Source: Sporofaciens musculi (GTDB taxonomy: Bacteria; Bacillota; Clostridia; Lachnospirales; Lachnospiraceae). Taken from it: a stretch of 64,000 bases of DNA. A program made the position numbers and the translations under genes. Location: contig NZ_WUQX01000001.1 of assembly GCF_009830285.1 (NCBI RefSeq), positions 5,362,838-5,426,837 of the forward strand, in the 5' to 3' direction. The notes under the pieces are model-generated. The model searched no databases. It was not told where the DNA came from and worked only from the letters and a program-made list of their open reading frames with translations. How positions within the stretch are numbered: the stretch's first letter is position 1; every line of letters begins with the position of its first letter. Of this stretch, positions 44,233-53,784 are shown piece after piece.

Positions 44233-44272
44233 TGTAATCATTAAATTGAAAATCCGATATAGCGTTACTAAA

Positions 44273-45100
44273 TTACTGTAACAACTGAAGAACTCCCTGT
44301 GGAACCTGATTAGCCTGAGCAAGCATAGCCTGAGAAGCCTGAACCAGAATGTTGTTCTTAGTGTAAGCCATCATTTCCTTAGCCATGTCAACGTCACGGA
44401 TACGAGACTCAGCAGCAGATAAGTTCTCTGTCTGAACACCTAAGTTGTTGATAGTGTGCTCCAGACGGTTCTGTAATGCACCGAAGTCGGAACGCAGAGA
44501 GGAAATATCATCAATAGCATCATTGATTGTATCAATAGCCTCTCTGGCAGTATCAGCCTCGCCGATATCAAGCGCATCGATTCCCAGACTATTTGTATCC
44601 ATTTTTTGAAGCGTAATTGTAATCTGGTTATCAGTCTTAGATGTCTCACCAGCATGGATAGCAACTTCTTTTGTATCTCCGCCAAGGCTTGAGAATAAAG
44701 TAGTTCCATTAAAGTTAGCAGTATTACTGATTCGGTCAATCTCATTTCTTAACGCAACAATTTCCTTCTGCATCTCACTACGGTTAGCGCTTGAATAAGT
44801 TCCGTTAGCAGACTGAGTAGCCAGCTCAACCATACGATTCAGCATGGAGTGAACCTCTGTCAAAGCGCCTTCAGCCGTCTGTACAAGAGAAACACCGTCT
44901 TCGGAGTTCTTCTGAGCTGTCTGCAGACCAGTGATCTGAGCACGCATCTTCTCGGAAATGGCAAGTCCGGCAGCGTCGTCGCCAGCGCGGTTGATTCTGT
45001 AACCAGATGATAGCTTCTCCAGGTTCTTTGTTAAAGAAGAATTGTTGTTAGTTAAATTTCTGTGTGAATTTAAAGCTGTAATATTATGTTGGATTCTCAT
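44273..45100 (-). CDS. fliC: Flagellin 1
   Basis: 275 aa, a short flagellin with D0/D1 domains and only a small centre. The N-terminus (MRIQHNITALNSHRNLTNNN, LEKLSSGYRINRAGDDAAGL) and C-terminus (LGVQTENLSAAESRIRDVDM, VLQLLQ) are the same in all four copies. The variable centre (about 130-200) carries DTKEVAIHAGETSKTDNQI, shared with flagellin 4. Exposed Ser/Thr in the centre would be the glycan sites. The leader holds the conserved hairpin and AAGGAGG. It is the only copy on the minus strand. Confidence 0.96.
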   Translation of the reverse strand: MRIQHNITALNSHRNLTNNNSSLTKNLEKLSSGYRINRAGDDAAGLAISEKMRAQITGLQTAQKNSEDGVSLVQTAEGALTEVHSMLNRMVELATQSANGTYSSANRSEMQKEIVALRNEIDRISNTANFNGTTLFSSLGGDTKEVAIHAGETSKTDNQITITLQKMDTNSLGIDALDIGEADTAREAIDTINDAIDDISSLRSDFGALQNRLEHTINNLGVQTENLSAAESRIRDVDMAKEMMAYTKNNILVQASQAMLAQANQVPQGVLQLLQ

Positions 45101-45123
45101 AGTTTTTCCTCCTTGAAATTGGT

Positions 45124-45143
45124 CAGGGACTTCCTTTTCCCTG
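45124..45143 (-). promoter_or_regulatory. Flagellin-1 leader hairpin, candidate CsrA site
   Basis: CAGGGA and TCCCTG pair around the loop AAAGGAAG. The loop GGA, plus a second AAGGA within the ribosome site (AAGGAGG), is the two-site pattern of CsrA-repressed flagellin leaders. Confidence 0.6.
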
Positions 45144-45237
45144 CATGATTATTCATTATTTTTTTATAAAAGCGAAGTGTTCGGGAGTGCAAAAAATATA
45201 CTGTCCGGACCTGCCGGCGAACTGTCCAGAAAAGTAC
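45144..45237 (-). promoter_or_regulatory. Shared flagellin upstream region, copy 1
   Basis: It contains TACTTTTCTGGACAGTTCGC, GGCAGGTCCGGAC, TATATTTTTTGCAC, CCGAAC and TTATAAAA in order, as in flagellin 3. Promoter boxes are unresolved: TTGCAC-N18-TATAAA is a possible sigma-A reading, and there is no GCCGATAA. Confidence 0.55.
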
Positions 45238-45256
45238 AGATAAGTGGACAAAATCC

Positions 45257-45881
45257 TTAATCTTCAAAATGAATTAGTTTTTGATATTCTCGAATACGTT
45301 TATTTTTAAAGTACTTCGTCCCATCGTGACATAACGCCGCGAAATCTTCAGTAGATATGTAATCCATTTCCCATTGTTGATATAGTTCCTGAAAATTATC
45401 CGGCATAGGTATTTTGGGTTTTCCAAACCGAATTCCCTTGCCTTGGCCGCCGCAATGCCTTCTGCCTGCCTTTGGCGAATATTGTTGCGCTCATTTTCTG
45501 CAACAAAAGAAAGAAGCTGCAATACAACATCACTGATAAAAGTCCCCAGCAAATCTTTTGTCCGTGTAGTGTCTAACAAGGGCATGTCCAGAATACGGAT
45601 ATCAACCTTTTTTTCTTTTGTAATGACACGCCATTGTTCCATAATCTCCTGATAATTTCGGCCCAATCTGTCTATACTCTTTACAATAATCAGATCTCCT
45701 TCCCGGACACGCCGCATCATTCGCATCTTTCACAAGCAGGTCGTTTGAAATTCTTCCCACTCTGTTTATCGATGTAAATATCTTTTGTGTCCATCCCCGC
45801 ATCAAGGAGAGCAATCATTTGCCGTTCAATATTTTGTTCCTGCGTAGAGACTCGGATATAACCGTATACCTTATTGTTCAT
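45257..45881 (-). pseudogene. Small serine recombinase (resolvase/invertase family), frame broken twice as read
   Basis: ATG at 45881 with GGAGGT upstream. The N-terminus VYGYIRVSTQEQNIERQMIA carries the catalytic Ser of YxRVS. The core has LIIVKSIDRLGRNYQEIMEQ and DTTRTKDLLGTFISDVVLQL, then the ENERNNIRQRQAEGIAAAKA helix. Breaks lie at an A3 run (45730-45728; one A restores EKMRMMRRVREGD) and a T3 run (45427-45425; one T restores GFGKPKIPMPDNF). The restored gene is 208 codons. The C-terminus looks like a degenerate helix-turn-helix. It lies between the two oppositely oriented flagellin cassettes 1 and 2. It could be an invertase or a leftover transposon resolvase. Confidence 0.78.
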
Positions 45882-45997
45882 TTCATACCTCCTACATTGA
45901 ATTTACCTGATTTTGAGTATACATAAAAATATCCTGATTGCATAATCTTTCTTGATATACATCCATGAATCTTCACATGTTCCCAGAGGTATGGCAG

Positions 45998-46026
45998 TTG
46001 AATTCTTGATTGTTAAACGTTATAAT
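45998..46026 (+). promoter_or_regulatory. Sigma-A promoter for GT-C
   Basis: TTGAAT at 45998-46003, a 17-base spacer, TATAAT at 46021-46026, then a GGGGAGG ribosome site. It implies independent, vegetative transcription of the small glycosyltransferase. Confidence 0.75.
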
Positions 46027-46052
46027 AGAAAAAACGAATGGGGAGGATGAAA

Positions 46053-47122
46053 ATGACTACAATAGGACTTGTTATGATTGTAAGAAATGAAAGCCGCAGT
46101 TTGGAAAAATGTTTATCATTGGCAGAAAAGCTCGTAGATGGAATCTACATTACAGACACCGGCTCAACTGACAATACAATAAAAATTGCTCAGGAATACA
46201 ATGCACATATTTCAGAATTTGAATGGTGCAATGATTTTTCGGCCGCCAGAAATTTTGCTCTTGAACAATCCCCTTGCGACTGGAATCTAATTCTGGATGC
46301 TGATGAATATCTGGTTTCGGGAAAAAGAGCAGATATCCAGCGATTTGTAGACTCCGGCAGACATGTGGGTGCAATTGAGAGGCACGACAGCTATAGAGAA
46401 GCTAACGGAGAAATTAGCCAAAGCTGTGTATTCACAACCCGGCTGGTTCCCAAAGGAACTTTTATGATGGGAAAGTACACGAACAGATTATAAGCGATCT
46501 TCCAATTGCTCCTCTTAATCTGGTTTTTGACCATGACGGCTATCTCCAAGGCGGTAAAGGGAAACGGAATCTGGAGATTCTTTTAGAAGAACTGGATAGC
46601 AATCCTAATGACTCCTATCTTCTGTACCAGGTTTCACGGACATTATGGCTTATGAAAGAATTTGCAAGGGCAGACGGTTACTTTGAAAGATTCTATCAGC
46701 TTGTGCCTGACTCCGGAACAGGTTACCGTTCAAGCGGCGTGATATCGTATATCTATAATCTATTAGAGCTTAAAAAATATGAGAAGGGTTTTCAGCTTAT
46801 AGCCGCTGAAAAACAAAGCTTGGGCGCCTATGCAGACTTTCATTTCGCATGCGGAGCTTTCTATACTCAGGCCATTTTCGCAGATATACAGCATTATATT
46901 GGATATCTTCCGGAAATAGAGCAATCCTACCGAAGATGTCTGGAAATTGGGGAGGTGCCGGAGCACGAGGGTGTGTTTGGAAACGGTTCATTTAAAGCCG
47001 CATATAATCTGGGCGTCTGGTTTGAGGTGAACGGCAAGGCCAAAGAAGCCTCGGCTTACTATAAAATGGCGGCAGAAAAGGGCTATCAGCCCGCCAAAGA
47101 GCGATTGAAAAAAATTATTTAA
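46053..47122 (+). CDS. Third-type GT2-TPR glycosyltransferase (GT-C), frame broken once
   Basis: ATG at 46053 (GGGGAGG upstream). GT2 domain: TIGLVMIVRNESRSLEKCLS, ITDTGSTDNTIKIAQEY, EFEWCNDFSAARNFALEQSP, then ILDADEYLV as the metal site. The frame is lost at a T4 run (46460-46463). One more T gives GTFYDGKVHEQIISDLP, the family's conserved 'VHEQI' acceptor-side motif, and 356 codons to the stop at 47122. The C-terminal half is TPR-like (AYNLGVWFEVNGKAKEASAY, YKMAAEKGYQPAKERL). It belongs to the SunS-like 'GT2 with TPR' group and differs from types A and B. Probably also flagellin or surface modification. Confidence 0.8.
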
Positions 47123-47204
47123 AAAAATTGAGAAAAAGACTTAAGATATCTCAAAAACATACGATAATATAGGTGTCAAGAAGTTTTCGGTGCAGTCCAA
47201 ATAA

Positions 47205-47298
47205 GTGTACCTTTTTAAACAGTTCGCCGGCAGGTTTAGGCAGATATACTTAATTGTTCTCCCGAACACTTCTATAAAGAAAAAAATTAATAAATATG
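47205..47298 (+). promoter_or_regulatory. Shared flagellin upstream region, copy 2 (most diverged)
   Basis: It keeps ACAGTTCGCCGGCAGGT and CTCCCGAACACTTC but has TTAGGCAG in place of CCGGACAG, a TATACT instead of TATATT, and a 5-base shorter gap before TATAAA. The differences may tune expression of flagellin 2. Confidence 0.55.
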
Positions 47299-47317
47299 CA
47301 GGAAAAGGAATTTCCTG
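47299..47317 (+). promoter_or_regulatory. Flagellin-2 leader hairpin, candidate CsrA site
   Basis: CAGGAA and TTCCTG pair around AAGGAAT. Relative to the other copies, one G-C pair has become A-T on both sides (compensatory change), which argues that the RNA stem itself is selected. AAGGAGG follows before the ATG. Confidence 0.65.
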
Positions 47318-47341
47318 ACGCAAATTCAAGGAGGAAAAACT

Positions 47342-48178
47342 ATGAGAATCCAACATAATATTACAGCTTTAAATTCACACAGAAATTTAACTAACAATAA
47401 TTCTTCTTTAACAAAGAACCTGGAAAAATTGTCATCTGGCTATAGAATCAACCGCGCTGGTGATGACGCTGCCGGACTTGCTATTTCTGAAAAGATGCGT
47501 GCTCAGATCACTGGTCTGCAGACAGCTCAGAAGAACGCAGAAGATGGTGTTTCTCTTGTACAGACAGCAGAAGGCGCTTTGACAGAAGTTCACTCCATGC
47601 TGAATCGTATGGTTGAGTTGGCTACTCAGTCTGCAAACGGAACTTATTCTTCCACAAACCGTAATGAGATGCAGAAGGAAATTACTGCGTTAAAGGACGA
47701 GATTGACCGAATCAGTAATACGGCTAACTTCAATGGTACGACATTGTTCAAAGGATTTACCTCAAAAGCAGTTGCTATCCATGCAGGTGAAACTTCTTCT
47801 CCAAACAATCAGATCAAGATTACCTTGAAGCAGATGAGTTCAACCGGAATCGGCGATACCAATACTGGTGTTACGGGTGTTAATATTTCAACCCAGACAG
47901 GCGCTACAGCCGCAATTAACGTTATAAACGATGCAATTGATGCAGTATCATCCTTACGTTCCGACTTCGGTGCATTGCAGAATCGTCTGGAGCATACTAT
48001 CAACAACTTAGGTGTTCAGACAGAGAACTTATCCGCTGCTGAGTCCCGTATTCGTGACGTTGATATGGCTAAGGAAATGATGGCTTACACTAAGAACAAC
48101 ATTCTGGTTCAGGCTTCTCAGGCTATGCTTGCTCAGGCTAATCAGGTTCCACAGGGAGTTCTTCAGTTGTTACAGTAA
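47342..48178 (+). CDS. fliC: Flagellin 2
   Basis: 278 aa. Conserved D0/D1 ends as in flagellin 1. The centre has IHAGETSSPNNQIKITL, shared in type with flagellin 3, followed by a unique GIGDTNTGVTGVNISTQTG. Between codons 35 and 110 it shows more synonymous differences than the other copies show among themselves, so it is the least recently homogenised copy. It is co-oriented with intact GT-B2 and GT-A2, making this the only cassette fully readable as it stands. Confidence 0.96.
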   Translation: MRIQHNITALNSHRNLTNNNSSLTKNLEKLSSGYRINRAGDDAAGLAISEKMRAQITGLQTAQKNAEDGVSLVQTAEGALTEVHSMLNRMVELATQSANGTYSSTNRNEMQKEITALKDEIDRISNTANFNGTTLFKGFTSKAVAIHAGETSSPNNQIKITLKQMSSTGIGDTNTGVTGVNISTQTGATAAINVINDAIDAVSSLRSDFGALQNRLEHTINNLGVQTENLSAAESRIRDVDMAKEMMAYTKNNILVQASQAMLAQANQVPQGVLQLLQ

Positions 48179-48197
48179 TTTCAATTTAATGATTATA

Positions 48198-48234
48198 GAA
48201 AGCGCCGGTCCATTGGATGGGCGCTTTCTTTTTC
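48198..48234 (+). terminator. Flagellin-2/GT-B2 intergenic terminator
   Basis: GAAAGCGCC and GGCGCTTTC stem with the TCCATTGGA inner loop and a TTTTTCCC tail. It precedes the AGGAGG of GT-B2 by about 10 bases. Confidence 0.85.
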
Positions 48235-48256
48235 CCACAGGAGGATTATATTTCTT

Positions 48257-50338
48257 ATGGATATCACACTTACCATCTCCCTTCTTTCTTCCAACCGCAG
48301 GGAATCCCTGGAACGCTGCCTGGATTCCCTAAAACCGCTCCTCGTAAAGATTCCAAGTGAATTAATTATTGTATTTACCGGAACAGACGAAAAGGTTCTG
48401 GAAATTGCCCAAAAGTATACGCCTCAGGTCATGACCTTTGAATGGTGTGATGATTTTTCTGCCGCCAGAAATATCGGCTTAAAAGCCGCACAGGGGGAGT
48501 GGTTCCTCTACCTTGACGATGATGAATGGTTTGATGATGTGGAAGAAATTTGCCAGTTCTTCCTAAGCGGGGAATACAGGCACTATTGCTGCGCCCATTA
48601 TATACAGCGGAATTATGAGGACTGGAACGGGACAAAGTATTCTGACTTTTCTGCCTTCCGGATGACCCGAAGGTATCCAGGAAGTTGTTTCTATGGGGCA
48701 ATCCATGAGGAATTATCCCCGCGTATAGCGCCTTGTAAATATTTTCAAACCTGTGTCCATCATTATGGCTATGTGAAGAATACTGAGAATGGAAATATTT
48801 CCAAAACTTCCCGAAACATCCCCATGCTTTTGCGAGCCATTGAGAATCAGCCAAAGCAGGTGAAAAACTATATCCAGCTTGCTAAGGAGTTCGATCTGGC
48901 TGGTAATTGGAAAGCAGCAGAGGAATACTGCCGGAAAGGGCTTAGTGTCTGCCATGAATCAAGCGACTTGTATTCAACAGGGTGGCTTAAGGCTTATCTT
49001 TCTTATCTTATTTCTAAAAAACCTGGTAATATACCGGCAATCTCAGAGATTGAAATGCTTCTAACACAGGAGCCTCCAACGGAGCTGATTCGTCTGACGC
49101 TTTTCCAGCAGCTGATTCATCTGTGTGCAGAAGAAAAGGAACCGGGGAAGGCAGTAGGGTACGGACATAAATTTGAGAAGTTACTGAAAAAGATGGATGA
49201 AGACGGGAAGCTCTGGGAGCAGCAAACCTATGGTGAGTTTAGTGAACATTATATTAAAAGTTCGGAGCGCCTTTACAACACGCGGATGGATTGCGCTGCC
49301 TGTGCGATGGAAATGCAGGATTGGGCGGATGCGCTATATTTTATGAAGCTCTTTCCCTGGGATACGGAGGATATCCTGCAGCGGTATTATTCAGTTTTTG
49401 AAAAATGGAGAAAGACATATAACGAGCCTTTTACTGACCTGCTTCTTCAGATATTGGAGGATATAATGAATGACTCCGGTATATCCCTTTATTTTGATGT
49501 TAATGAAGCTTCCGGCGTGTCCCTTCCTGTCTATCTGCTGTTTCAAAGAGCATTAGCATATTTTAATAAGGGCCAGAAAAACGAAGGTCTAAGCCTGTTT
49601 ACATATTGCATAATGCATACGGATAATGAGTGTTTACGACAACTGCTGCTTAAGGAAGCCATTTATCATCAGGTCAGTGTGATTCCATTAGCGGCACAGA
49701 TGGCTCTGGATATCTGGAATGAGCTTGTAGGAAAAGTGGTGAAGGTGCTGCCGTTTTCTCTAAATGACCGCCTTCAAGTATGTGTAAAGGAGATAGAGAC
49801 TCGCTATCCACTCCATAGCCTCTGCTTGGAGAAACAGAGGCTTGAACAAAAATTATCTAAGGGCTTCCCTCTGTGGGATGGTCTTACAGAAGATTTAGAA
49901 AATTATTGCATGTGTATCACAGAGTTCTATAAGGGCCTTTACCGTGAAGATTGGTTAAAGAAAGAAAACAGTGTATTTCTCCCCGCTGAATATCGTTTTG
50001 CCAGAATAGCTTTAACGGCGTTAGAAGCCTTAAAGCAAGAGGAGATACCAGAGGCGGTCCGCCTGTTTGGAGACGCTTTTCATATCAATCCAGATATGTC
50101 GGGAGTGATTACAGAGTTAATTCGACAGACTGTACGCAGGCTTGGCGATCCGGCATTGCATGGGGGAACAGAATTCTTACAGCTTGCTAGCCAGATGAAA
50201 GAGATGCTGCGTACTCTGTTGTATGCTAATCAGACAGAACAGGCTGCCGAAATTTTGAACCAACTTCTTCCCATTATACCGGAAGACCTGGAATTGATTT
50301 GGATACGTCAAGAATTCATAAGGAGGACAAGGTCATGA
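48257..50338 (+). CDS. Type B GT2-TPR glycosyltransferase, cassette 2 (GT-B2), intact
   Basis: 693 aa, the reference for type B. GT2 domain 1-200: MDITLTISLLSSNRRESLER, ELIIVFTGTDEKVLEIAQ, FEWCDDFSAARNIGLKAAQG, FLYLDDDEWFDDVEEI, GAIHEELSPRIAPCKYFQT, VHHYGYVK. The remaining 490 residues are helical repeats (NYIQLAKEFDLAGNWKAAEE, YCRKGLSVCHES) ending in a domain with LPAEYRFARIALTALEAL. No signal peptide or membrane helix, so cytoplasmic. It should modify flagellin before export. AGGAGG lies upstream. Its TGA overlaps the ATG of GT-A2. Confidence 0.88.
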   Translation: MDITLTISLLSSNRRESLERCLDSLKPLLVKIPSELIIVFTGTDEKVLEIAQKYTPQVMTFEWCDDFSAARNIGLKAAQGEWFLYLDDDEWFDDVEEICQFFLSGEYRHYCCAHYIQRNYEDWNGTKYSDFSAFRMTRRYPGSCFYGAIHEELSPRIAPCKYFQTCVHHYGYVKNTENGNISKTSRNIPMLLRAIENQPKQVKNYIQLAKEFDLAGNWKAAEEYCRKGLSVCHESSDLYSTGWLKAYLSYLISKKPGNIPAISEIEMLLTQEPPTELIRLTLFQQLIHLCAEEKEPGKAVGYGHKFEKLLKKMDEDGKLWEQQTYGEFSEHYIKSSERLYNTRMDCAACAMEMQDWADALYFMKLFPWDTEDILQRYYSVFEKWRKTYNEPFTDLLLQILEDIMNDSGISLYFDVNEASGVSLPVYLLFQRALAYFNKGQKNEGLSLFTYCIMHTDNECLRQLLLKEAIYHQVSVIPLAAQMALDIWNELVGKVVKVLPFSLNDRLQVCVKEIETRYPLHSLCLEKQRLEQKLSKGFPLWDGLTEDLENYCMCITEFYKGLYREDWLKKENSVFLPAEYRFARIALTALEALKQEEIPEAVRLFGDAFHINPDMSGVITELIRQTVRRLGDPALHGGTEFLQLASQMKEMLRTLLYANQTEQAAEILNQLLPIIPEDLELIWIRQEFIRRTRS

Positions 50339-52374
50339 ATATACAGCTTTCTATCTCCATGTTAGTGTCAGACCGAATGGAGACCCTTGGAAAATGTCTT
50401 GCATCTTTGAAACCGCTTCTCACAGAATTGGACAGCGAACTGATTGTTGTTTTTACTGGAAAAAATGAAGAAACGTTGGAGCTCATACAGCAGTATACGA
50501 CGCATATCATTCCATTTACCTGGTGTGATGACTTCTCAAAGGCCCGAAATGCCGGATTGAAGGAAGCGAAGGGGGAATGGTTCCTGTATCTGGATGACGA
50601 TGAATGGTTTGAGGATACAAGGGAAATTATTCAGTTTTTTAAGAGTGGTGAATATAGGCGATACCAGTCTGCCTTTTATATTGTACGAAATTATCTGGAC
50701 TTTGAGGGTGAACGATTTTCAGATGGAGATGTAGGGAGAATGTGCCGATTGACACCAGAAACGGAATTCGTATTTCCCATTCATGAAAATCTGATTCCCT
50801 TTTCCGAGCCATGCAAAAAACTTACTGCGTTTGTGCATCATTTTGGTTATGCAAGGAAAGAAACATATGAACGAAAAGCTACTAAGACTAGCAGGAATCT
50901 TCCGCCTCTTTTGGAAATGTATGAAGAAAATCCTAATTCACCTCAATGCTGTATGCAGATTTCTCAAGAATACAGAAGTGTGGGAGAATATGATAAGGCG
51001 GTCGAATACTGCCGGAGGGGGCTTTCACTAGCACGAAATGATGAGTTAATCTATAATTATGAGCTATGGTTACAAGTGAATCTTCCGCTTCTAATTTCTT
51101 ATACTGGTGATCTGGAACTTGCGTTGGAGGAAGGGGAACGAATGCTTAAACATTCACGAACTTTGGAGGCAGGCTCCCTTCATCTGAGTGTAACGCTTAC
51201 GGCCCTATGTCTAAAATTGAAGAAATATCGGAAAGGCTTGCGTTATGTTCGCCTGTATCATGAAAAGCTGCTGTATCTTCTAAAGCATCCTGAAAAAGCT
51301 ATACTGCAAAGAGCGCCGGGGCTGACTTTAGACAGCGCCAAGAAAGAAACGGTTCCTGTCTATATGGACGGACTGTTTTTTGCCGCAGAAGATAAAGATT
51401 TTCAGACGGCAAAGCAGATTCTCTCTTGGATGCCCTGGGAGGATGAAAATCAGATGATGCCTCATTATCCACGGTTGGAGGAATGGAAAAATACCTTTGA
51501 AAATCAAAAGGATGCTATTCTGAGAGAGTATGAGCATCTAAAGACGTCTAATTCATACGTATGTATTCAAAAGGTACTTTTTGCAGAGAAACAAAAGCGA
51601 AAGCAAAAGGCGGAGGAATTATGGAGAGAATGTGCAGCCAACTGTCCGCCGGGGTTCCAGTGGGAGTTATTTGAGATTGCTGTGCGTAATCAGTTTTCAT
51701 TAGAAGCATTGCTTGACCACATGTCTCCGGAGGCATGGAATGAATATTCGGAAACGGTAACGGAACGCAAGGAATGGGCAGAAATGCAGGCATTCTATCA
51801 GAAGATTATGCCGTTATTGAAGGTACGTCCGTTCTATGAAAGGAAGCTGGAGCAATGTTTTTTGGAGAAGCTTCTAACAAGGGAACTGTTTGAGCCAGTT
51901 AAATTAATTGAATTGTTGAAGCAATATTGTACAAGCATCTGTACCGATGCATCATTTTTATACAAGGAGGAGGTTCTTGCCAAGCCTGAGGCTTTTGCCC
52001 TTCCGACCAGATATCGCTTTGCTGCACCTCTCAAGGATGCTTTGAGACTCATAGAGGCTGGAAAATTTATTGAGAGTTTTCCACTTTTGAAGGATGCCCT
52101 TCATATCTATCCGAAGATGTCAGGAACAGTTGGACAGTTGCTGCGGTATTTAGAGGAAGAAATACAATCTCCAAAGCAGGCTGTACCGGAGGAATTTATG
52201 TTGCTTGGTGAGCAGGTAAAACAAGTTCTGCGCGGGTTGATAGATGGTGGACAGTGGACTGAGGCATATGGAGTCATGGGGCAGTTGTTATCACTTCTGC
52301 CGGATGATCTTGAGATTCTGCGAATGAAGCAGGAGATTTTACGGCAGGGCGCAGGGATACAGAACTTGTATTAG
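50335..52374 (+). CDS. Type A GT2-TPR glycosyltransferase, cassette 2 (GT-A2), intact
   Basis: 679 aa from the ATG at 50335 that overlaps the GT-B2 stop, with AGGAGG 8 bases before. GT2 domain with TWCDDFSKARNAGLKEAKGE and FLYLDDDEWFED, then FVFPIHENLIPFSEPCKKLT and VHHFGYARK. TPR-like rest (SPQCCMQISQEYRSVGEYDK, AVEYCRRGLSLARNDELIYN) and a C-terminal LPTRYRFAAPLKDALRLIEA segment shared by all type A. The 3' end differs from the other copies after RQGA. Clearly more diverged from A1 and A3 than those are from each other. Confidence 0.88.
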   Translation: MNIQLSISMLVSDRMETLGKCLASLKPLLTELDSELIVVFTGKNEETLELIQQYTTHIIPFTWCDDFSKARNAGLKEAKGEWFLYLDDDEWFEDTREIIQFFKSGEYRRYQSAFYIVRNYLDFEGERFSDGDVGRMCRLTPETEFVFPIHENLIPFSEPCKKLTAFVHHFGYARKETYERKATKTSRNLPPLLEMYEENPNSPQCCMQISQEYRSVGEYDKAVEYCRRGLSLARNDELIYNYELWLQVNLPLLISYTGDLELALEEGERMLKHSRTLEAGSLHLSVTLTALCLKLKKYRKGLRYVRLYHEKLLYLLKHPEKAILQRAPGLTLDSAKKETVPVYMDGLFFAAEDKDFQTAKQILSWMPWEDENQMMPHYPRLEEWKNTFENQKDAILREYEHLKTSNSYVCIQKVLFAEKQKRKQKAEELWRECAANCPPGFQWELFEIAVRNQFSLEALLDHMSPEAWNEYSETVTERKEWAEMQAFYQKIMPLLKVRPFYERKLEQCFLEKLLTRELFEPVKLIELLKQYCTSICTDASFLYKEEVLAKPEAFALPTRYRFAAPLKDALRLIEAGKFIESFPLLKDALHIYPKMSGTVGQLLRYLEEEIQSPKQAVPEEFMLLGEQVKQVLRGLIDGGQWTEAYGVMGQLLSLLPDDLEILRMKQEILRQGAGIQNLY

Positions 52375-52481
52375 AAGAAACTCCTTTTGCGATTGGATTG
52401 ATGATCATATTCTCTGCAGGGATTCTAGGACAGATTCCTGCAATTACGGGTAGCTGCTTCAAAAGATTAAGATAAAGTTTA

Positions 52482-52519
52482 TAGTGGAGACAATGATGTA
52501 TATATCACTGCCTCCACTA
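52482..52519. repeat. Imperfect inverted repeat
   Basis: TAGTGGAGACAATGAT and ATCACTGCCTCCACTA are reverse complements with two mismatches around a short loop. No T-run follows. It may be a degenerate element end or a weak terminator for cassette 2. Confidence 0.5.
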
Positions 52520-52680
52520 CATCGGTCTATTTATTTCTCGGCAGTTCCATTTGGCACGTATCGCTGGACTTAGAAAAGCCTGGGACGATACATAGCTTTT
52601 GCGATATGATAATCCTCTTTATTAGGTATTTTGCAGGGTGTATTCTCATATTAACGTACATTGTTGGACGAAGTCCACCC

Positions 52681-52716
52681 ACCCGAAGGGTATGCATTAC
52701 GGTGTGCCCTTTGGGT
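52681..52716 (-). terminator. Hairpin after the Rpn-like gene
   Basis: ACCCGAAGGG and CCCTTTGGGT pair with one wobble around a 16-base loop, a few bases past the stop of the Rpn-like gene. No clear T-run on either side, so terminator function is tentative. Confidence 0.45.
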
Positions 52717-52720
52717 ATAC

Positions 52721-53654
52721 TTACTTGCTGTAATCCTGCATTTTCTTTCTAAACAGTTCTTCTGATAGGTTAGCCTGGGCGGCTGCTTCTGCAATGGATA
52801 ACAGATTACCGCAAACAAGATCAAACAGCATCTCTAATCTTCCTTCTTTACGCCCCTCTAATCTCCCTTCCCTTAAAATCGTCTTTGCCTCATATTCAAG
52901 AACCTTTCCTCCCATAACCGATTTCACTCCTCTCCTGACCGCTTCATATTTTCCTGCGATATGCTCCAATACCTTACCCGACATATCTATAATCGTACAT
53001 TTCGTGTATTCGCTGATCTCATGGTCTTTCAGCAGATCTTCCAGCCGGCTCCTGATTTCTTCATATTCCCCTTTCAGTTTCTCCAGCTTTGACTCATCCT
53101 GGTTATATTCTTCAAATCTCCTCTCGTGTGAAAAAATATAAAAGGGAATCAGGAATAAAAGCCTTTTTTAAATATTTCTCCCAACGTATACTGCTGTGAC
53201 TTCATCACCTGAATCTCATAGGAAATACTGCCTCCCGGCGTGATAATCTCTGTCTTTAACTGATTCGGCGTTGTGCTGCCGCTTCTCAGATATAATACGG
53301 CAGAATGAGGCAGCGTCACCCGTAGCACATTTCCTTGGATCACCCCTCATCCAACGCGATTTGGGTATCATATTCAAAGAATCTGATTAACATACTGTTG
53401 TCTGCGCTGCTCTGACATTCCAGATGATATTTCTTGGTTTTCGTGCCGATGATTTTAAAGCAGGTATCTGTAATTCGTTCCGCTTCATGGCCATCCTGTT
53501 GATTTATATAATGCTCATTTGGCGAAAATATAATATCTTCCTTCCCTGTGTAGTTCTCTCCAAACACTTCGTTAATCACCGGGATAATCAGGCCGCTACA
53601 GTCATTCAGTAAGGTACGGAATACGTCATCGTAAGGTGTATTGGCAGTACCCAT
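52721..53654 (-). pseudogene. Rpn-like PD-(D/E)XK nuclease family protein, frame broken twice as read
   Basis: Three successive fragments make one protein. The first (NTPYDDVFRTLLNDCSGLII, ITDTCFKI, KYHLECQSSADNSMLIRFFE) has the Asp...Glu-x-Gln pattern of the Rpn/transposase-like PD-(D/E)XK family. Adding a G to the C4/G4 run (53343-53346) joins DEGVIQGNVLRVTLPHS, and an A in the T6/A6 run (53164-53169) joins IFKKRLLFLIPFYIFSHERR. The restored length is 311 codons, with a coiled-coil tail (LREGRLEGRKEGRLEMLF) typical of the family. Such genes are mobile-element-like and multicopy in Lachnospiraceae. It is inserted between cassettes 2 and 3. Confidence 0.75.
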
Positions 53655-53784
53655 GTTTTATCAATCCTCCCCGTCAGAGATAAAAGACTCTGTTTATAAG
53701 ATAAGTTTAGCATTATTCATAGGAAAATACAATCTGGAATTCGGTATAGTTATATCAGTAATTTATGCTGTGATTCCATCAATG

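Larger units (their letters stand above)
52375..52720. other. Intergenic region with a gene remnant and repeats
   Basis: 346 bases with no complete gene. Directly after GT-A2, an open stretch of 34 codons without start (reading PFAIGLMIIFSAGILGQIPA) looks like the tail of a membrane protein left by a rearrangement; its family is unknown. Further on are a long inverted repeat and the Rpn-like gene's terminator, annotated separately. Confidence 0.45.

Noticed and set aside
52274..52462. 62-codon minus-strand frame over the end of GT-A2
   Set aside because: No ribosome site; mostly antisense to a real gene and to the remnant downstream.
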